Shown here one piece after another: positions 1-8,854 of a stretch of 64,000 nt of DNA. A model generated the notes under the pieces. That model made no database searches, had not been told where the DNA came from, and was given only the letters and a program-made list of their open reading frames with translations. The stretch comes from Planctomycetota bacterium (GTDB lineage Bacteria; Planctomycetota; UBA1135), in NCBI GenBank assembly GCA_027623295.1, contig JAQBXR010000014.1:1-64000 (forward strand), in the 5' to 3' direction. The position numbers and the translations under genes were made by a program. The stretch's first letter is position 1, and every line of letters starts with the position of its first letter.

Positions 1-521
1 TCCACCAGCATGATGAGAGGTTGGACGGTCCACTCTGGGTGCGTGTTCGAAAGCACATAGTTTTGGAAAGCCACGTCTTCGAGGAAAGGCTTCCATTCTG
101 CGCGCACAGTTCCCTTTTTCTTCAAGAACTGCGCTTCCCCGGGTCCGCTGCATGACTTCGCTTTGACTTCGATCAGGTCAATGGAGTCACCCTTCTTAAC
201 TAAAACGTCGACGCGAATGAACAGGCTTTCAAACCGGAACGCTGCTTCGTAAAGGATGACGTTTTCTTGTTGAAGCAGTTCCGCCGTTTTCTGCAAGGAA
301 GTCTCGTAGTCGAGTTCCTTAATGTCATGACCACCCGGATAAAGGGCTTTGGCGAGTTCTCCGACTTGAATGCCCCCTTCTGCGAGTGCTTTCAGAAACT
401 CGTCTTCGAAGCTGGCGTCGGGGTACTCACTTTTCTTCCCCGTGTAGAACAGCTTGGTTTGGCAGTCGTTGGCGAGAGTGAACCTAGACTTGGTTAAGTA
501 GCGGGGTTTGGGAGTGGTCAT
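1..521 (-). CDS. DUF2779 family nuclease-like protein, partial
   Basis: Minus-strand gene whose start codon lies at 519-521 and which runs off the left edge, so only the first 173 residues are visible. The N-terminus (YLTKSRF, then a Cys at residue 20, LFYTGKK, and YPGGHDI near residue 62) matches the DUF2779 family as I know it. D105 followed by E118-V-K120 in LIEVKAK gives the D...ExK pattern of PD-(D/E)XK nucleases, so a DNA-processing or defence-related role is possible but not shown. The rest of the gene, including the DUF2779 core, lies outside the window. The neighbouring antiporter gene is on the same strand 45 bases upstream. Confidence 0.8.
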   Translation of the reverse strand, partial: MTTPKPRYLTKSRFTLANDCQTKLFYTGKKSEYPDASFEDEFLKALAEGGIQVGELAKALYPGGHDIKELDYETSLQKTAELLQQENVILYEAAFRFESLFIRVDVLVKKGDSIDLIEVKAKSCSGPGEAQFLKKKGTVRAEWKPFLEDVAFQNYVLSNTHPEWTVQPLIMLV

Positions 522-545
522 GATTCTGTTCGCTAATCCGATAAG

Positions 546-574
546 CCAACTAGAAAGTAAAACTGTCTAGTTGG
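546..574. repeat. 9-bp inverted repeat between two minus-strand genes
   Basis: CCAACTAGA (546-554) and TCTAGTTGG (566-574) are perfect inverted arms around an 11-base loop, overlapping the stop codon of the antiporter gene. It has no T-run on either side, so a terminator role is only a guess. Confidence 0.4.
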
Positions 575-2231
575 GGAATGCGCCTGATTGAGTTCCAAGA
601 TGTCGTCGGAGCTGAGCAGCTAAGCGGATTCCAACAGTGCGCTCCTCATCCACAATCACGGTTGCCCCTCCCCGCTGCAGATCCGCTAAGAACCGGTGGT
701 AACGAGCTCGTGCAATGATATGGACATCTGGAGAGATCGAGCGGATGAGCTCGACCATACCGCGGGCCGCATCCGGAGCAGGAACGGTCACGATGACGGC
801 GGATGCGGTTGCCACTCCAACATGCTCAAGCACCTCGGATTGCATGGCATCGCCAATGTATCCACTTAAACCTAGCTGATTGACACGAGTAATCAAACCA
901 GGGTTAAGGTCGATCACGGTGACCCGGATTGGGAGGCGTCGAACCGATTCCGCAACAGCTTCTCCAGCGGGCCCGAAACCAATCACAATGAAATGAGGCT
1001 CGGGCGAGGCATCGTCCCTTGGCAACGGAATGGCCGGTTTGGAAATAAGGTGAGTCCTGCTCAATAGCGTGATTCCAGCGTTTGAGAGTCGCGGCGCCAG
1101 TGCAATCAAATAGGGAGTAATGAAAAGGGTGCAAATCGTTGCGGAGATAATCAGGGCGAAGAGTTGCTCATCGATGCCTGCGCCACGCCCGACTTCAGCC
1201 AACACAAAAGAGAACTCGCCGACTTGACCAAGACAAATGCCAGTTGCAAGCGCGCTGGTATGAGACAGCCCGAAGCGGCGCAGCACGAACCAGATGATCA
1301 CGGCTTTCCCGACCACGATGGCCATCACGAGTGCAAACACACTACCCATGTTTTGCACAAACCAAGCAGGGTCTCCAAGCATTCCAATGGAACTGAAGAA
1401 CAAGGTAACTAATAGAATTCTTAAGGAAGCGACATCGGCGCGAATCTGTGTGGCAAAGGGAGATTCTGCGAGCAGCATTCCAGCGACAAAGGCTCCTAAC
1501 GCTGGCGAAAGCCCAAGGTAGTGGGCACCGCTTGCCGATCCCATTCCGGCAACGATGGCAAGCAGAATCGGAAGGTCCCGATTGCGCTGCAACGATGGCA
1601 TATGCAAGATTTTCGGGACGACCCGATTAAGCAAGAGATACAGCACCACAATAAGAGCTGCAGCCCAAGCCAATGTTTTTACCATGTCGACACCAACCTG
1701 CGCTAGCGTTCCGTCTCCCCCTACCAGCGTGACGATGAGGACCAAGGGCACCAGGGCGATGTCCTGCATGAGGAGAATTCCCAATGCGTGACGACCATGA
1801 GTGCTCTCGATTTCCGCGCGGGAGACCAAGACCCGCAGGACGCAGGCTGTGCTGCTTAAGGTGATGATTGCCCCAAGAATCAGGGAGGTTCGCCAAGTCA
1901 ATCCGAAAACCATAGAGACCACCATTCCCACTGCAATCGTGGCGAAAATCTGAACGGCGCCACCTCCCAAAGCAGCGGATCCTAGGCTCTTCAGTCTGCT
2001 CCAGGAGAACTCCAGGCCGATGGTGAACAACAATAGGGCAACACCCAGTTCGGCTAATGCGGTCACTTCCGTAGCATTGGAAACAATCTGCAAGGCATTG
2101 GGGCCCAACAGGGTGCCCGCGGCCAAATATCCGATAATGGAACTCTGACGGAAACGTTCGCAAACAACCCCGAACACCATAGCGGTGAACAGGAGAATCA
2201 AGATGTCGAACAGTACATTCCATAGTTCCAT
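567..2231 (-). CDS. CPA2 family cation:proton antiporter with TrkA-N domain
   Basis: 554 residues. The first ~390 residues form a hydrophobic domain with about twelve membrane segments typical of the Na+/H+ exchanger fold (GYLAAGTLLGP near residue 35, LGAFVAGMLLAESPF in the second half). After a linker, a cytoplasmic Rossmann domain begins near residue 413 with the nucleotide-binding motif GFGPAG and VIDLNP, as in TrkA-N regulatory domains. The architecture matches KefB/YbaL-type potassium or sodium/proton antiporters of the inner membrane, gated by the nucleotide-binding domain. No TrkA-C domain follows. Ion specificity cannot be told from sequence. The length is normal for YbaL-like proteins. 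Confidence 0.9.
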   Translation of the reverse strand: MELWNVLFDILILLFTAMVFGVVCERFRQSSIIGYLAAGTLLGPNALQIVSNATEVTALAELGVALLLFTIGLEFSWSRLKSLGSAALGGGAVQIFATIAVGMVVSMVFGLTWRTSLILGAIITLSSTACVLRVLVSRAEIESTHGRHALGILLMQDIALVPLVLIVTLVGGDGTLAQVGVDMVKTLAWAAALIVVLYLLLNRVVPKILHMPSLQRNRDLPILLAIVAGMGSASGAHYLGLSPALGAFVAGMLLAESPFATQIRADVASLRILLVTLFFSSIGMLGDPAWFVQNMGSVFALVMAIVVGKAVIIWFVLRRFGLSHTSALATGICLGQVGEFSFVLAEVGRGAGIDEQLFALIISATICTLFITPYLIALAPRLSNAGITLLSRTHLISKPAIPLPRDDASPEPHFIVIGFGPAGEAVAESVRRLPIRVTVIDLNPGLITRVNQLGLSGYIGDAMQSEVLEHVGVATASAVIVTVPAPDAARGMVELIRSISPDVHIIARARYHRFLADLQRGGATVIVDEERTVGIRLAAQLRRHLGTQSGAFPN

Positions 2232-2285
2232 GGCAACTATTCTGGCAAAGGAGCTTCTTAAGTCCTAGCACTCCTTCCACATTCG

Positions 2286-2300
2286 ACCTAAGGGTTAGGT
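2286..2300. repeat. Short inverted repeat upstream of the CNNM gene
   Basis: ACCTAA, GGG, TTAGGT form a perfect 6-bp palindrome with a 3-base loop, followed by a further AGGTC that can also pair with GACCT at 2285. It lies in the 158-base gap between two divergently transcribed genes and could be an operator. No function is shown. Confidence 0.3.
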
Positions 2301-2389
2301 AGGTCGGTAGACTGTATCTGGGTAAATACCCGTGTGGCGGAAAAAATAAGCCGAAACATCATGCCATACGGCCACTGCCTCCAAAAACC

Positions 2390-3424
2390 ATGAGCTTCAT
2401 CCTTGCCGTCGCTTGCTTTACCCTCGTCGCCTCCTTTGTCTGCTCGTTATTTGAGGCTGCCCTCTACGCAATCACGCCGTCTCAAGTGGAGCTGCTTAAG
2501 CAACGCGGCGGACGTGGCGCGCGAAGGCTCGAGCGACTGCGCGCAGACATCGAGGAGCCCATCGCCGCAATCCTCACCATCAATACGATTGCCCACACCG
2601 TTGGTGCAGCCTGGTGCGGGGCACTGGTGGCGCGGGAACTCGGGGAACAGGCGGTCGGGTGGTTTGCAGCGATTTTCACCGTCGCCGTGCTGGTTCTTAC
2701 CGAGATCATCCCCAAGAGCCTCGGAGTGCGACACGCCGCGACTCTCGCACCACGTATTTCCTTTGCACTCCAGTGGATGACATGGGTTTCCTGGCCGATT
2801 GCCCGTCCAGCCCGTGCGATGATGCGTCGATTCACTGGCACCACTGGGAGCAAAGGCCCAAGCGAAGAGGAGGTCCTCGTGTTAGCGCAGCTTGCCCATC
2901 GTCACGGACATGTGCGTGGCGAAGAAGGCACCTGGGTTGAGAACGCGTTAACTCTCGATCGCGTACGCGCGCGCCAACTCATGACCCCGCGGCCGGTCAT
3001 CGAGAAGCTTCCTGCCGACATGACCGTCGGCGCAGCGATTGCCCGTACTGACCGTTGGATCCACAGCCGTGTTCCTGTGTTTGACCCGAAAGCACCAGAG
3101 GAAATTATCGGCGTGGTTTATCGTCGCGAGGTCTTTGACGCAGGCGTCTCCGGGCATGGAGATAAAAGTATCGGTTCGCTAAGCCACAACTTAGAGTCGG
3201 TAACTGGGAGTATGCGGGCGCACGAACTACTGGGTCTGTTTTTACGTCGACGTCGCCATATGGTTGCGGTAGTCGACGAATACGGCAGCACCCAGGGCAT
3301 CGTCACCCTGGAGGACGTTTTGGAATCACTTCTCGGCACGGAAATCGTGGACGAGCACGACGAAATCATCGACATGCAGGCTCACGCACGCGCATCCAAT
3401 CGGCACGCGGAAGAAGCTGAATAA
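2390..3424 (+). CDS. CNNM/CorC-type (DUF21-CBS) membrane protein
   Basis: 344 residues. An N-terminal DUF21/CNNM membrane domain (residues ~1-150, with the signature SLFEAALYAITPSQVELL and LTINTIAHTVGAAW) precedes a paired CBS module (~190-325, RQLMTPRP in the first repeat, VAVVDEYGSTQGIVTLEDVLE in the second). This is the architecture of the bacterial hemolysin-C/CorC-like proteins linked to magnesium and cobalt homeostasis. The C-terminal CorC_HlyC domain present in many relatives is missing: the protein ends in a short polar tail after the CBS pair. It sits divergently from the antiporter gene. Confidence 0.88.
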   Translation: MSFILAVACFTLVASFVCSLFEAALYAITPSQVELLKQRGGRGARRLERLRADIEEPIAAILTINTIAHTVGAAWCGALVARELGEQAVGWFAAIFTVAVLVLTEIIPKSLGVRHAATLAPRISFALQWMTWVSWPIARPARAMMRRFTGTTGSKGPSEEEVLVLAQLAHRHGHVRGEEGTWVENALTLDRVRARQLMTPRPVIEKLPADMTVGAAIARTDRWIHSRVPVFDPKAPEEIIGVVYRREVFDAGVSGHGDKSIGSLSHNLESVTGSMRAHELLGLFLRRRRHMVAVVDEYGSTQGIVTLEDVLESLLGTEIVDEHDEIIDMQAHARASNRHAEEAE

Positions 3425-3993
3425 CTCAACCGAAGGCCACTGGATTCGTTCATTGACCTTGACGTAAACCAGCCCCTTGCGGATTCAGATTGCCTTATCG
3501 CCACGCATGACTTAGTTGCACAATCCTTCATCCCAACGGCTTCCACAAGTTCGGGGGCCGGAGTCCTGGTGACTAACAACCCTTTTTGGGCGGGATCGGC
3601 AACTCTCACCATTTCGTTGTTCGACGTCGACCCTTACTCTATCGGCGCTACCGCGCTAGCCAGCGGCACAGTTCTCGCAACCAACGGTTCGGGAGCCTGG
3701 GTGGATGCTTATTGGCCTGCCGTGGCGGTCACTCCAGGGCAAACCTATTGGATTGAATACGCGGAGCCAGGCGTGAATAGCATTTGTTTTCAAGGAAACT
3801 TTGGTTTTGATGCCTACACTGGCGGAGAATTTTATTACCAAGGGGCACCGTACTGCTTGGCTACTCTCTTACCGGCGCTGGCCCAACCGTAACTCCGTTC
3901 GGTTCGGTCAACATGTCCGCTCCGATTAACACCTTGGCCAGCTTGACTGCCGATGGTGCTGGCAATGCGACCTTCCCACCCGAGGAGGCATGA
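3425..3993 (+). pseudogene. Remnant of an exported surface protein (start lost, frameshifted)
   Basis: Directly after the CNNM stop, in the same frame, the sequence reads as protein without any good start codon (DSDCLIATHD, FWAGSATLTISL, GAWVDAYWPAVAVTPGQTYW). This pattern resembles the beta-sandwich surface domains common in planctomycete exported proteins. Near 3850-3860 the frame must shift from +2 to +1, after which the text continues as GYSLTGAGPT and LASLTADGAGNATFPP. The latter resembles the C-terminal module of the intact exported proteins in this window. The reading ends at TGA 3991-3993 before that module would be complete, where it abuts another remnant on the opposite strand. No ribosome binding site is visible. 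A decayed gene is the best explanation. Confidence 0.6.
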
Positions 3994-4227
3994 GGGGCGT
4001 CAATCAGGATGTCTTCCACCCCATCTCCATCGACATCGTCGGCACGACAAACCACGCTACCCGAAATCAGAAATGCGGAGCCTTGCGCCCCGACAAGGTA
4101 GTCACCGAGACCGTCTCCATCGTGGTCTGAAAAGGGAGCAAGGTCTGCGCCCATTTCAGGAGCCTGCTGTACGGCTTGAAGATGGTGCAGCGTGTTGCTC
4201 TCACCGTCCAGCCTCCACCAAATGAGA
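3985..4227 (-). pseudogene. FG-GAP repeat protein remnant
   Basis: Read on the minus strand, this stretch carries two calcium-binding FG-GAP style motifs (DHDGDGLGDYLVGA and DVDGDGVEDILIDAPHA) preceded by WRLDGES, as in integrin-alpha-like planctomycete proteins. Only about 80 residues of recognisable repeat are left, with no signal peptide and no plausible full-length frame. The downstream part runs into the opposite-strand remnant. It is most likely a fragment left by deletion or rearrangement. Confidence 0.6.
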
Positions 4228-4254
4228 TTCCCCCTTCAACAAATCTTTTAAATT

Positions 4255-5649
4255 CTACTTTGAGACCTCTGCAGCAACGACCAACGGCGTAGACAGTGGG
4301 ATGCCCACCGCCAACTCCAACGCAGCAAAGGAAGTGGCAGATTCCAATCTCAGGGTGACCAGACCGCGGCGCACTTCCAACAGTTGCCGCTGCACTTCCA
4401 CCAAGGCGGTCAAGTCGATGCGCCCGGCCGAATAGGATTCACTGGCTAGCTCCAAAGAATGCTCTGCCTGAGGCAGCACTCGTTCGTGGTAGAAGGCCAG
4501 GTCCTGCGTTGAGGATTGCACACGATCGAGTTGCGAACGCACTTCTTGAGCTACCGCAACGCGCGCCGATTCCTGCAGCTTTTGCATTTGTTCCCACTGA
4601 GATTGTGCGCGTGCAACTTGCGCTTGGTTTTGATCGAAAATGGGGAGCTCCAAGTTCAGAGCCGGTCCTAAAAGCGCACCGTCTTCCCCATCGGTGGATT
4701 CATAACTGGCGCCGAGCTCAACACTCCCCCACGCCTTCTTTTGCTCCACCCGCACTTGCGCGGCGAGGGCATTTAAAGTCTTGTCGATGGCACGCAAATC
4801 GAGGCGTTGTTCCCAGGCTTGTGCAACTAGCTCATCCGCGGAATCGTTTAAGACCGTTGGCGATGGCAAGGCACTGCTTAGTTCCAGGTTTTCCACCGAC
4901 CGCGTGAGCGATAAGGCCTGTGCTAAAGCTCTTTTCGATTCTGCAGCATCAATCCGTGCGGTACGCACAGCTAACTCTGCGGAAAGCAGTGGGCCTTGCG
5001 CCAAACTTAGAGCCAAGGCATCCGCGGCTCCAGCAGTGTGAAGCGTGTTCACGGCGTTGGCCAAATCACGGGCAAGAGTAACGTTTTCCTGAGCGACACG
5101 AAACAACTCCTGCGCCGCAACCGCTTCGAAATACGCTTGGCGTGCGCTGGTTAAGTGTTCGCCGGCCAAACGTGCAATCTGCAGAATGGTGGCGTCGAGA
5201 TTTGAGCTTGCTGATTCAGTGCGTGCGGAAAGTTGCCACAGTTGCATGAGTTCCAAACCGGCGGTGGCCTCCAGGACATCGCCTCCTCCGCCCCCACTGG
5301 CAAAACGAAATAGCATGCCCAGCGATGGATTGGTGAGCAGTTGGGACTGCACCCAATCCGCATGCGCAATCCCAATCGCATGGAAGTTCGCTTGCAAATC
5401 GCGTTGGTTGATTAGAGCAAGGTTTAAAGCTTCTTCAAGAGTTAAACCTTGGGCAAGGATTGCATCGATTTCCGCTTCGGTGAGAGCAGGCCGCAAGGGA
5501 TTGAAGACTTGTGCTTCGCCGGTGCTTGCCGCAATCATGCGTTGGGCGGATTCAAAATCTGGAGCGGGATCCACCTGAGTACAAGCACTCAAGGTTAAGC
5601 CCAGCAAACCTGCTGTGGCGATTGATTTCATTTCCTTGCGATTTTTCAT
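4255..5649 (-). CDS. TolC/CusC-family outer membrane efflux lipoprotein
   Basis: 464 residues. The N-terminus has a lipoprotein signal (GLTLSAC), so the mature protein is probably lipidated. Two repeats of the outer-membrane efflux domain follow, rich in long Ala/Gln helices (LALINQRDLQAN near residue 80, LDLRAIDKTLNALAAQV, and RIDLTALVEVQRQLLEV near the end). It would form the outer-membrane channel of a tripartite heavy-metal pump. Its start overlaps the 3' end of the pump gene by 4 bases, so the two are translationally coupled, and it is the last gene of the three-gene efflux operon. Confidence 0.9.
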   Translation of the reverse strand: MKNRKEMKSIATAGLLGLTLSACTQVDPAPDFESAQRMIAASTGEAQVFNPLRPALTEAEIDAILAQGLTLEEALNLALINQRDLQANFHAIGIAHADWVQSQLLTNPSLGMLFRFASGGGGGDVLEATAGLELMQLWQLSARTESASSNLDATILQIARLAGEHLTSARQAYFEAVAAQELFRVAQENVTLARDLANAVNTLHTAGAADALALSLAQGPLLSAELAVRTARIDAAESKRALAQALSLTRSVENLELSSALPSPTVLNDSADELVAQAWEQRLDLRAIDKTLNALAAQVRVEQKKAWGSVELGASYESTDGEDGALLGPALNLELPIFDQNQAQVARAQSQWEQMQKLQESARVAVAQEVRSQLDRVQSSTQDLAFYHERVLPQAEHSLELASESYSAGRIDLTALVEVQRQLLEVRRGLVTLRLESATSFAALELAVGIPLSTPLVVAAEVSK

Positions 5650-8600
5650 TGCACGCCTCCTACTACATCGAATTGTTGAGTTGACTCGGGGGAATCAGAA
5701 ACTGCTTGAACCGGGCGGCCGAAACGTACAAATAGTGCGGGTACGACCAACATGTTGAGCAATGTGGAAGAAAGTAATCCGCAAAGGATTACCACCGCCA
5801 TCGGTGCGAGAATTTCGGTGCCGGGTTCCTCAGACTTCAAGGCGAGTGGAATCAAAGCCAATCCTGCTGCGAGCGCCGTCATGAGAATTGGAGATAACCG
5901 TTCCATCGAGCCGCGACGCACGGCTTCCACGAAATCGCTTACCCCTTCGTGCAGCTGCAGGTGTCGGATGTGCGAAACCAGCATGATGCCATTACGCGCA
6001 GCAATGCCAAACACCGAGATGAGCCCGATAATGGATGCTATCGAAAGCACACCTCCGGTCAAGTAGACCCCCACCACGCCACCAATAAGCGCAAATGGTA
6101 AGTTTGCCATAATGAAGAGCGTGTCTCGGAGGGAGTGGAACATCAAGTGGAGCATGAAACCAATTCCAAGAATGACCAGGATGCTAAGCAGGGCAAGCCG
6201 TTGATTCGTGGCTGCAGCGCTTTCGAACTGCCCCCCATACTCCACAAAGTAACCGTTTGGCATGGACACTTCCTTTGCGATGGCACTCTGAATGTCTTCC
6301 ACCACGCTGGTCATATCGCGCTCTGCAACGTTGCACATGACCACAATCTTGCGTTGCACATTTTCGCGCGAGATGAGGTTCGCTCCGCGATCTTCCACGA
6401 TGTGAGCTAACACTCGCAATGGAACCATCGGTCCTGAAGGAGTATCGACGAGCACATTGCCCACCGCTTGGAGGGATGCATTCCCTCCTTGTTCAAGACG
6501 AACCGTTAGGTCATAAGCGTTTGACCCTTCAATGATTTGGCCCATCACATTGCCCAAAAATGCTGCGGTCAGCGCCTCGGAAGTTTGCTTAATCGACACT
6601 CCGTAGCGTGCCATGGCATCACGATTAAACTCAACACGCACCTGAGAGACCTCAACTTGTTGTTCGGTAGACAAGTCCACCACGCCAGGGATCTCTTGCA
6701 TGGCGCCCTCCACCTGACGCGCGACATCACGCAAAGTGCCGAGGTCATCGCCAAAAATCTTGACTGCAATGTTGGCGCGCGTGCCCGACAACATGTGATC
6801 GATGCGGTGCCCAATCGGCTGGCCGAAGGTGGCTTGCACTCCTGGAATGGATGCTAATTCTTTGCGCAAGGCTTCTAGCAACTCCGCTTTGCTTCGTGTT
6901 GCCAGCCCTAATCGCTCCGGTGCTTCCATGTCCAAAGTGACTTCAAACTCACTCGCCTCAACCCCCTGCACATGTTCATCTTCTTCGGCGCGCCCAGTGC
7001 GTCGCCCGATGGCTGCCACTTCAGGATGCGTCATAAGTGCGGTTTCCACCATGTGCGCTAGGCGATCACTCTCTTCCAAAGAAGTCCCTGGGAGAGTCAC
7101 CACACCAATCACCAGGGCACCTTCATGGAACTCCGGAAGAAAGTTCTTACCCATCTGCGAAACGCCTACTAACGCAGCCGCCAACAGCAAAACCGCTGGC
7201 ACCGTAATGGCCATAGGGAAACGCATGGCCCATTGCAGTGGACCGGCGTAAAGGCGCTTCAGTTTTTTCACCACCCAAGGCTCACCCCCGCGCGTCACAG
7301 TAGGACTATTCGGCAGAAGGAAGTAACAGAGCGCTGGAGTTAAGGTGAGGGCGGTGACTAGAGAAGCGGCCAAAGCCACACAAAAGGCAATACCCAGTGG
7401 CTGCAAAAGGCGTCCCTCGACGCCGGACAAGAAAAATAGCGGCGAGAATACGAGCAAGATGATGAACGTTGCAAAAACGATGGAAGTACGTACTTCCACA
7501 CTCGCTTCGAAAATCGTTTGCAAAATGCCATGCCGTTTTTCTTTAGGTAATGCGCGGTTGAGCCGCAGCCTGCGCACGACGTTTTCGACATCAATGATGG
7601 CATCGTCCACCAAGGCGCCAATGGCAATCGCCATGCCGCCAAGCGTCATTGTGTTAATGCTTGCTCCAGAAAAACGAAGAACCAAAATCGCACTGAGTAG
7701 CGAAACAGGGATGGCGAGTAAAGTGATTAAGCTGGCACGCAAACTGGCCAAGAACAAAAGGACAATCAATAAGACCATGGCCCCGCCCTCTAGCAGCGAC
7801 GAAGTAGTATTGTGAATCGAATGTTCAATGAAGTCAGCCTGCCGGAACAGCTGCTTGTTGATAAGCATTCCTGCGGGCAAGGTAGCCTGAATATCTTCCA
7901 GCACACCATCGAGCACTTTGGTCAGTTCCAAAGTATTTGCTGAAGGTTGTTTTTGGATTGCTAGGATCACCCCCTCTTGGATGATGGCTTCCCAATTAGG
8001 CCCACGCCTGGAAGCTGCACCCGTACCCCGTTTCAATCCAGCACCAATCTGGACCACTCCTAAATCGCCTACGGTAATCGAACGGTCTCCACGCTCCGTG
8101 ACCACTGTTTTGGTCAGGTCCTCAATCGTCTGAATTCGCCCGATGCCGCGCACAACAGATTCAGTACCTCCTTCGACTAAAAATCCCGCCGAAACGTTTT
8201 CGTTTCCTTTGCGCAAGGCCTCTGCGACTTGGCCCATGCTGACTTGGTAAGCACGGAGGCGTTGTGGAGACAACACCACTTGATATTGTTGTTCATCGCC
8301 ACCAATCGGTGTGACCTGGGAAACGCCGGCCACCGACATCAAACGCCGACGTATCTGCGACTTGGCCATCGTCCGCAACTCCATGCCGCTGTGCTGGTCC
8401 GAGGTCAACGAAACAAACAGGACCTCCCCCATGATGGAGGAGACCGGTGCCAAGGTTGGCGGCTCCACTTGGTCTGGCAGCTGAGAAGCCACAATCGACA
8501 AGCGTTCATTCACCGTTTGCCGCGCGCGGTAAATATCGGTTCCCCATTCAAACTCCACCCACACCACACTGATGCCGACCGCCGTTGCAGAGCGCACACG

Positions 8601-8840
8601 GCGGACATCGGCGGCACCGTTGACTGCGGTTTCAATCGGGAAGGTCACCAGGGTTTCCATTTCCTCAGGTGCCATGCCGTGGCCTTCCACCAGAATGGTG
8701 ACCGTCGGTGCGGTGAGGTCAGGGAAGACATCGACCGGCATGCGCATAGTGGTGAATGCACCCACCGCAATGAGGATGGCTGAGATCAGCAGGACAGCTA
8801 CGCGGTTGCGCAGCGACCACAGAATCATTTTGTTAATCAT
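5646..8840 (-). CDS. Heavy-metal efflux RND pump (CusA/CzcA type)
   Basis: 1064 residues, the usual length of the HME-RND family. It starts with a membrane segment and DVFPDLTAPTV, which is characteristic of CusA/CzcA. TM4 carries GALVDDAIIDVENVVRRLR with the acidic residues of the proton relay. The second half repeats the fold (GLISVFGIAARNGIMLVSH). It is the inner-membrane, proton-driven pump that moves metal ions from periplasm or cytoplasm into the outer-membrane channel. Whether it handles Cu/Ag or Co/Zn/Cd cannot be settled by eye. It lies between the adaptor gene (14-base gap) and the channel gene (4-base overlap). Confidence 0.95.
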   Translation of the reverse strand: MINKMILWSLRNRVAVLLISAILIAVGAFTTMRMPVDVFPDLTAPTVTILVEGHGMAPEEMETLVTFPIETAVNGAADVRRVRSATAVGISVVWVEFEWGTDIYRARQTVNERLSIVASQLPDQVEPPTLAPVSSIMGEVLFVSLTSDQHSGMELRTMAKSQIRRRLMSVAGVSQVTPIGGDEQQYQVVLSPQRLRAYQVSMGQVAEALRKGNENVSAGFLVEGGTESVVRGIGRIQTIEDLTKTVVTERGDRSITVGDLGVVQIGAGLKRGTGAASRRGPNWEAIIQEGVILAIQKQPSANTLELTKVLDGVLEDIQATLPAGMLINKQLFRQADFIEHSIHNTTSSLLEGGAMVLLIVLLFLASLRASLITLLAIPVSLLSAILVLRFSGASINTMTLGGMAIAIGALVDDAIIDVENVVRRLRLNRALPKEKRHGILQTIFEASVEVRTSIVFATFIILLVFSPLFFLSGVEGRLLQPLGIAFCVALAASLVTALTLTPALCYFLLPNSPTVTRGGEPWVVKKLKRLYAGPLQWAMRFPMAITVPAVLLLAAALVGVSQMGKNFLPEFHEGALVIGVVTLPGTSLEESDRLAHMVETALMTHPEVAAIGRRTGRAEEDEHVQGVEASEFEVTLDMEAPERLGLATRSKAELLEALRKELASIPGVQATFGQPIGHRIDHMLSGTRANIAVKIFGDDLGTLRDVARQVEGAMQEIPGVVDLSTEQQVEVSQVRVEFNRDAMARYGVSIKQTSEALTAAFLGNVMGQIIEGSNAYDLTVRLEQGGNASLQAVGNVLVDTPSGPMVPLRVLAHIVEDRGANLISRENVQRKIVVMCNVAERDMTSVVEDIQSAIAKEVSMPNGYFVEYGGQFESAAATNQRLALLSILVILGIGFMLHLMFHSLRDTLFIMANLPFALIGGVVGVYLTGGVLSIASIIGLISVFGIAARNGIMLVSHIRHLQLHEGVSDFVEAVRRGSMERLSPILMTALAAGLALIPLALKSEEPGTEILAPMAVVILCGLLSSTLLNMLVVPALFVRFGRPVQAVSDSPESTQQFDVVGGVQ

Positions 8841-8854
8841 GATGATGTCCTCGG

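Noticed and set aside
1627-2280. 217-codon minus-strand ORF overlapping the antiporter
   Set aside because: Out-of-frame shadow of the antiporter gene, with no recognisable motif.
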